Below, in pieces: positions 6,353 to 10,419 of a stretch of DNA of 10,419 nucleotides (positions are counted from its first letter, which is position 1; each line of letters begins with the position of its first letter). Below the pieces are notes generated by a model. It searched no databases. It was not told the DNA's origin and saw only the letters and a list, made by a program, of their open reading frames with translations. Source of the DNA: CAJQND01 sp051010055 (GTDB lineage: Bacteria > Pseudomonadota > Alphaproteobacteria > Rhizobiales > CAJQND01); contig JBPCVY010000262.1 in NCBI GenBank assembly GCA_051010055.1, positions 1 through 10,419 on the forward strand, written 5' to 3'. The position numbers and the translations under genes are program-made.

Positions 6353-8122
6353 CTATCCGGCTTTCAGAAAGCCGCCGGACTGATGGCGCCAAAGCCCCGC
6401 ATAGAGCCCGCCGCGGGCCAAAAGTTCCTCGTGGTGGCCCTGCTCGATAATGCTGCCTTCATCAAGGACAATGAGCCTGTCCATAGCGGCAATCGTTGAA
6501 AGCCGGTGGGCAATGACAATTGCGGTTTTGCCCTCCATCAGGCCCGCAAGCTGGGTTTGAATGGCCGCTTCAACTTCAGAATCAAGCGCTGATGTGGCCT
6601 CATCCAGAACCAGAATTGGCGCATCCTTCAAGATGACCCTGGCAAGGGCAATGCGCTGTCGCTAACCGCCGGAAAGCTTCACCCCACGCTCACCTGCGTG
6701 CGCATCATCTGAAGCGCCCGGCCGGTCAATGAGAATATTGTCCCGGATTGAGCGGTGCATCAGCGACGAATCCTGGCTCACCATGGCAATGTTTGCGCGC
6801 AAACTGTCTTGCGTTACATCGCAGATGGACTGGCCATCAATGAGAATGCGCCCGATGCTCAGATCATAGAACCGCAACAACAAGTTCACCAGGGTCGACT
6901 TACCAGCACCGGAGCGCCCGACAAGGCCAATTTTCTCGCCCGGGCGAACATTAAGGTCGATGCCGTCAATAACAATGTCAGTTTCAGCACCCTTCGGCTG
7001 ATAGCTGAACTTCACATCATCAAACCGCACCTCGCCACGTTTTACGACAAGCGCCTTTGCGCCGGCGGTATCTGTGATGGCCCACGGCTGGGCAATAAGC
7101 TTTTCCCCATCGCAAACAACGCCAATGTTCTCGCAGAGTTGGGTGACTTCCGCCGTGACCCAATTCGTCATTCCGGTAAGGCGTAGCAAAAGGGGCAATG
7201 CCATAGCCAGCACGCCAACTGAAATGCTGCCGGTCTGCCACAGATGAATGCCCACAACGACAGTTATCGCAATGACCAGGTAGTTCAACAGATCGAGCGG
7301 AACCCAAATTTTAGTTGCAATGCGGAAAAAATTGCGGGTTGCGCGAAATGCATCGACAAATTTTTCAGATGCATACTGGTCTTCATGTTCGTGCAACGAG
7401 AATGTTTTTACAGTCTGGATATTTGTGTAACTGTCGATGATCGCACCACTCATTGAGGAGCGCGCATCTGAAGCTTTCTCTGATGCATCCGTAAATAGCG
7501 GAATCATCAAGGCAACATATCCGCAAACCAGGCACATCCAGACGATGACTGGTAAAACCAACCTCCAGTCGGCACTGGACAATGCAACGATCGCACCGAC
7601 AACATAGATGAGCGCATACCAAATACTGTCTGCAGTTCTTAAGATCATTTGCCGTAATGCGCTGGAGGTTTGATCGCCCTTGGCTGCAATTCGTCCGGCA
7701 AAATCGTTTTGGAAAAACGGCCAACTCTGCCGCAGTACATACCAATGGATTTGCGAACGGAACCTCACAAACAAATTTGACCAGAGCGTTTGATGCTCAA
7801 TCAGGAAGGACAACAAAATTCCAACCGGTCCCACCAATAGAAGAACAACAGCACCAACAATGAACGCCGCCCGGTTGTCTTCGTAGATGGTTTCGTGATC
7901 GGCTTCTGCCAGAATGTCGACCAGCCAACCGAGCGCAACGGGCATCAACACATCAATAATTGCGAGCATGCCGACCAGAGAGAGCGAGACAAAGAGCCCG
8001 GCCTTGTACTGGCGGATAAAGTAAAGACAAAAATTCCATACGCCCGAAGGAATGACAGGGTTTTCCTGCGTTTCCAGCGGGTCATATCTTGTTTCGAACC
8101 AGGTAAATACTTTTTCAAACAT
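6353..8122 (-). pseudogene. Half-size ABC exporter (MsbA/HlyB-type), broken: internal NBD deletion and amber codon in the signature motif
   Basis: The frame encodes an N-terminal membrane domain of about six helices (roughly residues 30-330) and a C-terminal ATPase. Present are Walker A GRSGAGKST (402-410), the Q-loop VSQDSSLMHRS (448-458), and the signature start VKLSGG (481-486). Codon 487 is then TAG (6662-6664), where the family has CAG for the Gln of LSGGQRQR. The same frame continues perfectly with RQRIALAR, Walker B ILVLDEATSALD, the H-loop IVIAHRLST and a normal end at a second TAG. In addition RPGASDD (467-473) runs directly into AHAGERGVKL; relatives as I remember them have nearly 30 residues of the helical subdomain there. 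The start at 8122 (MFEKVFTWFE) fits the family better than an in-frame TTG at 8140. Family membership is certain; loss of function is inferred from two lesions 40 bases apart. Confidence 0.88.
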
Positions 8123-8265
8123 CACAAAATCCCACGTCAAATCGGGTTGCGGTTAACAGCACCGTTTTCCGGGAAATTCGAAATTTGTGAGAGCCGGGAT
8201 TACGCCTTGTGAGGCGTTATTCAGGCTTGGATTTTCAGGAAAAATGGGCGCTGTCCAGGCGGCTC

Positions 8266-8280
8266 GGGAAACCGTTTCCC
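8266..8280. promoter_or_regulatory. Perfect dyad GGGAAAC-C-GTTTCCC, candidate operator
   Basis: There are 7-base perfect inverted arms around a single central base in noncoding sequence, about 145 bases upstream of the ABC start. The AAACCGTTT-like core recalls operators of LacI-family repressors, although most of those are symmetric about a central CG step and this one is odd-centred. A further copy of one arm, GGAAACG, lies at 8301-8307. No regulator gene is adjacent. It could instead form part of an RNA hairpin. Confidence 0.4.
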
Positions 8281-8330
8281 ACGCTCAAGTCAGCGTTGAA
8301 GGAAACGATTAGCTGCCGGATATTCTCGAG

Positions 8331-8359
8331 AGCATAATAATCATCGTTTTCTCGCCCAA
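8331..8359 (-). promoter_or_regulatory. Weak candidate promoter for the ABC transporter
   Basis: On the minus strand TTGGGC (8359 down to 8354) is followed after 17 bases by TATGCT (8336 down to 8331). A start near 8324 would leave about 200 bases of leader and place the 8266-8280 dyad some 45 bases downstream of the start, as a possible roadblock operator. The match is modest. Confidence 0.25.
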
Positions 8360-8453
8360 TTGGCCGTTAAAAGGATGGACTTAATACGCGACAAAAAGTG
8401 CTTCGGCAAGAGGCGGGTCGGAATTTTGCGAGCCAAACTGCAATGTGTGGCCA

Positions 8454-9671
8454 TTAGGTCACGGTTGCTCTCTGCGCGCGGCCGGCCTGCACAAAGATTC
8501 CAATGGCGAACAGTGCAAGGATTGCAGACAGTATGAACGGCGCACCTGGAAGGTAGGCAAATGCATCATCTTTCGTGAAGGCAAATAATGCCCCTGCCAT
8601 AACAGGTGGGGAAAGTACCATGGCAACCGCGTTCACCGATGTCAGCACCCCCTGAAGTTCGCCCTGGGCGTCATCGGGCACGGCGCGAGACATCATTCCC
8701 TGTAGGGCCGGGCCGGCCAGAGCCCCCAGTGATGTGAACGGTATGAGCGCGAAAACCACCCAACCCGACGACACAATTGCAAGCGCAACAAAAGCAAGAA
8801 TTTCGATGGTGAAACCCAAAATGACGGTTTTGAATTCACCAAGCCGAGCTATCACCGGCCTGATTAGCCAGCCCTGCACCAGCGCCATGGAGATGCCGTA
8901 GGCTGCAAGCGATAAGCCCACGACACGCGGCTCCCAGCCAAATGCTTCCTTGGTAAAATATGCCCAAACGACCGGGTAAACATACATGGCCACGGCGTTC
9001 AGAAACGCAACAATCAATAGTCTCGTCAGGCCAGGCAAACGGGAAACGGAAGCAAAGGAGCCGAATGGATTGGCGCGCGCCCAGGAAAACGGGCGGCGGA
9101 TCTTGTCGCTCACAGTTTCCGGCAATGCAAAATATCCGAACACCAAATTCGCCGCGGCAATAAGGGCAGCGGCATAGAACGGCACCCGGGGGCCATATTC
9201 TCCCAGCAAACCGCCCAGCAGCGGCCCGAGCACAAACCCCACCCCAAATGCTGCGCCAATAAGACCGAAGTTTTGCGCCTTTTCTTCCGGCTTTGAAATA
9301 TCGGCCATAAAGGCAGAGGCGGTTGAATGGGTGGCTGCGGTAATTCCGGAAACCAGTCGCGCCAACACCAAAAGCCAAATGGTGCCGGCAACCGCCATCA
9401 CCAGATAGTCAAGCGCCATGATGAACAGCGAGATAAGCAGAACCGGGCGGCGGCCAAACCTGTCGGAAAGATTGCCCACAACCGGTCCGCACAGGAACTG
9501 CATGACAGCAAACAGCGTTGTCAGCACCCCGCCCCAAAGCGCCGCTTCCCCAATCGAGCCACCTTCCAGCTCCAATATGAGGTCTGGCATGACAGGCATG
9601 ATGATGCCTATGCCCATGGAATCGATCACGATAGTGATCAGTATAAAAAGAATGGCGGAGCGGGTTTTCAT
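8454..9671 (-). CDS. MFS drug/H+ antiporter, TetA-like (DHA1 family)
   Basis: A 405-residue inner-membrane protein with about 12 hydrophobic helices, the usual size for the DHA1 tetracycline-resistance-type group. Family motifs are the early Asp-containing helix IDSMGIGIIMPVMPDL (16-31), motif A GNLSDRFGRRPVLL (66-79) in the loop between helices 2 and 3, motif B ARLVSGITAA (104-113), the antiporter motif C GAAFGVGFVLGPLLGG (139-154), and PALQGMMSRAVPDDAQGELQG (321-341) in the second half. These support proton-driven efflux, but the substrate cannot be inferred and resemblance to TetA does not establish tetracycline resistance. The ATG at 9671 has no strong ribosome binding site. It lies 47 bases after rimM on the same strand, so it may be read from the rpsP-rimM transcript. 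The frame is intact, unlike its downstream ABC neighbour. Confidence 0.9.
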   Translation of the reverse strand: MKTRSAILFILITIVIDSMGIGIIMPVMPDLILELEGGSIGEAALWGGVLTTLFAVMQFLCGPVVGNLSDRFGRRPVLLISLFIMALDYLVMAVAGTIWLLVLARLVSGITAATHSTASAFMADISKPEEKAQNFGLIGAAFGVGFVLGPLLGGLLGEYGPRVPFYAAALIAAANLVFGYFALPETVSDKIRRPFSWARANPFGSFASVSRLPGLTRLLIVAFLNAVAMYVYPVVWAYFTKEAFGWEPRVVGLSLAAYGISMALVQGWLIRPVIARLGEFKTVILGFTIEILAFVALAIVSSGWVVFALIPFTSLGALAGPALQGMMSRAVPDDAQGELQGVLTSVNAVAMVLSPPVMAGALFAFTKDDAFAYLPGAPFILSAILALFAIGIFVQAGRAQRATVT

Positions 9672-9718
9672 GTGCCTGGGTTGAAAAACCTGGAGGGCAT
9701 GGGAAATGCCTGAATCAA

Positions 9719-10216
9719 TTATTCGATCTCTTCAGGAGGTATGACTCGAATGAGGCGTGCGTCCAAATCAATCTCGGGCACAGCAGCACGCGTAAAAGGA
9801 ATAAAGATTGTCTGTTCGCCGGTAATTTCCAAAACATCACCGGCGCCGAAATTATGAATGGCTTTGACAGTGCCGGAGGTGGCGCCGTCAGAAGTTTTCG
9901 CTTCCATGCCGATTAAATCGGCATGGTAAAACTCATCTTCATCCGGCTTCGGGAGCCTTTCCCTGGGCACATAAAGCCGGGTGCCCTTCAAGCCTTCAGC
10001 GCCATCGCGGTCTGAAATGCCTTTGATGGAGGCAACAACGCCCCCCTTTGCAGACCGCACGCGGGAGATGATGAATTCCCGCGTACCGGCCTCATCTTGT
10101 AAACCACCATAGGCGCTGATTGCCTCCGGGGTTTCGGTAAAGGTTTTTATGCGCACTTCACCGCGCACCCCGTGCGCCCCGGCAATCGCGCCGAGGCAAA
10201 GGCGATCATCAGCCAT
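9719..10216 (-). CDS. rimM: Ribosome maturation factor RimM
   Basis: RimM binds S19 and assists maturation of the 30S head and 16S rRNA processing. At 165 residues it is typical. The N-terminal beta-barrel domain begins CLGAIAGAHGVRGEVRIKTF (7-26), includes GLKGTRLYVPRERLP and ends before EDEFYHADLIGM. The PRC-type C-terminal domain carries VKAIHNFGAGDVLEI and IPFTRAAVPEIDL. The ATG at 10216 lies 3 bases after the rpsP stop, with no separate strong ribosome binding site, which suggests translational coupling. It ends in TAA. Confidence 0.97.
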   Translation of the reverse strand: MADDRLCLGAIAGAHGVRGEVRIKTFTETPEAISAYGGLQDEAGTREFIISRVRSAKGGVVASIKGISDRDGAEGLKGTRLYVPRERLPKPDEDEFYHADLIGMEAKTSDGATSGTVKAIHNFGAGDVLEITGEQTIFIPFTRAAVPEIDLDARLIRVIPPEEIE

Positions 10217-10219
10217 TGA

Positions 10220-10419
10220 TTAGCTGGCAGCTTTTTCTTCAGCAGGTGCTTCTTCAGCAGGTGCTTCTTCAGCAGGTGCTTCTTCAGCAGGTGCTTCCTC
10301 AGCAGGTGCTTCCTCAGCAGGTGCTTCCTCAGCAGGTGCTTCCTCAGCAGGAGTCTCCTCAACTGGAGCTTCTACCTTTTTAGCAGCCTTCTTCGCTGGG
10401 GCCTTTTTCTTCTTTGGAT
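10220..10419 (-). CDS. rpsP: 30S ribosomal protein S16, C-terminal tail (5' part outside the window)
   Basis: Only the last 65 codons plus stop are visible. They encode a Lys/Ala/Pro segment (PKKKKAPAKKAAKKVEAP), then VEETP, seven copies of a five-residue unit of the type APAEE, and KAAS. None of the conserved S16 core is present, so the assignment rests on position directly before rimM, the 3-base spacing, and the known presence of long Ala/Glu/Lys/Pro tails on S16 in Hyphomicrobiales. The tail is probably disordered and exposed on the ribosome. The frame was read from the stop at 10220-10222; an overlapping Lys/Leu/His-rich frame over the same repeats is a shadow. Confidence 0.8.
   Translation of the reverse strand, partial: PKKKKAPAKKAAKKVEAPVEETPAEEAPAEEAPAEEAPAEEAPAEEAPAEEAPAEEAPAEEKAAS
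10241..10345 (-). repeat. 15-base minisatellite, seven tandem copies, inside rpsP
   Basis: On the plus strand the unit is AGCAGGTGCTTC followed by TTC or CTC, with seven copies end to end and no other difference. The three copies nearest the stop (10241-10285) have TTC and the next four (10286-10345) have CTC, a block pattern expected from stepwise duplication. Two decayed units continue to 10375. The 15-base period keeps the frame, so copy number changes only add or remove five residues. Confidence 0.95.

Larger units (their letters stand above)
8123..8453. other. 331-base noncoding gap between the MFS gene and ABC pseudogene
   Basis: No coding region is supported on either strand. The gap holds the inverted repeat at 8266-8280 with a downstream partner to 8307, a small hairpin ACGCCT-TGTG-AGGCGT at 8202-8217, and a weak minus-strand promoter-like pair (TTGGGC, 17 bases, TATGCT) at 8331-8359. 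Just after the MFS stop an imperfect 7-base stem (8432-8438 with 8445-8451) lacks a T-run, so no convincing terminator for the MFS gene was found. Confidence 0.6.

Noticed and set aside
6353..6664. Genome-wide reassignment of TAG as a sense codon, or a separate ATPase-fragment gene starting at 6631
   Set aside because: TAG serves as the normal stop of the FAH gene, the dehydrogenase, the small membrane protein and this ABC frame itself. A fragment starting at the Met before Walker B would lack Walker A and the signature motif.
8454..9671. Calling the MFS gene a tetracycline resistance determinant
   Set aside because: It shares motifs with TetA-type pumps, but these occur across DHA1 transporters of many substrates, and no TetR-type regulator gene lies beside it.
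9673..9701. Imperfect stem between rimM and the MFS gene as a terminator or attenuator
   Set aside because: Only two 4-base arms pair (TGCC/GGCA and GGTT/AACC) with mismatches between them; too weak to call.
10241..10345. CRISPR-like array from the regular repeats
   Set aside because: The units are contiguous with no spacers, 15 bases long and in frame with a protein, so they are a coding minisatellite.
10147..10362. Repeat-rich Lys/Leu/His protein read from another frame over the rpsP tail
   Set aside because: It is a by-product of the 15-base repeat in a different frame and overlaps the start of rimM; the APAEE frame fits S16 tails and stops just before rimM.

Overview
The window reads as a chromosomal housekeeping segment of an alphaproteobacterium, most likely a Hyphomicrobiales (Rhizobiales) member. 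The basis is the rpsP-rimM-trmD-rplS block next to leuC, the Ala/Lys/Glu-rich C-terminal tails on S16 and L19, and close family resemblance of LeuC, TrmD and the ABC transporter to rhizobial proteins. Base composition is moderate in GC. No phage, insertion sequence, CRISPR array, rRNA or tRNA gene was seen.

Layout from right to left, in the direction of minus-strand transcription: the 3' end of rpsP (S16), coding a pentapeptide-repeat tail; rimM; an MFS efflux pump of the TetA type; a 331-base gap holding a strong inverted repeat; a half-size ABC exporter that is broken by a premature amber codon at its signature motif and also lacks a segment of its ATPase domain; a strong hairpin; trmD; and rplS with its own likely promoter. 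A plus-strand gene for a secreted phosphodiester-glycosidase-family (DUF2233) protein converges on rplS, and a compact hairpin separates the two ends. That gene is divergent from leuC. leuC is followed on the minus strand by a small single-pass membrane protein and an iron-containing alcohol dehydrogenase. At the left edge a plus-strand gene encodes a fumarylacetoacetate-hydrolase-family protein with an apparent signal peptide. It converges on the dehydrogenase with a 6-base gap.

rpsP, rimM, trmD and rplS serve ribosome assembly and tRNA modification and normally lie together. Here two transporter genes separate rimM from trmD, and the second is decaying. leuC supplies the large subunit of isopropylmalate isomerase for leucine synthesis; its leuD partner is not in the window. 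The most solid unusual observations are the doubly damaged ABC transporter, the 15-base minisatellite in rpsP, the apparently exported FAH-family enzyme, and several dyad structures in the intergenic regions. I found no convincing new multi-gene system.
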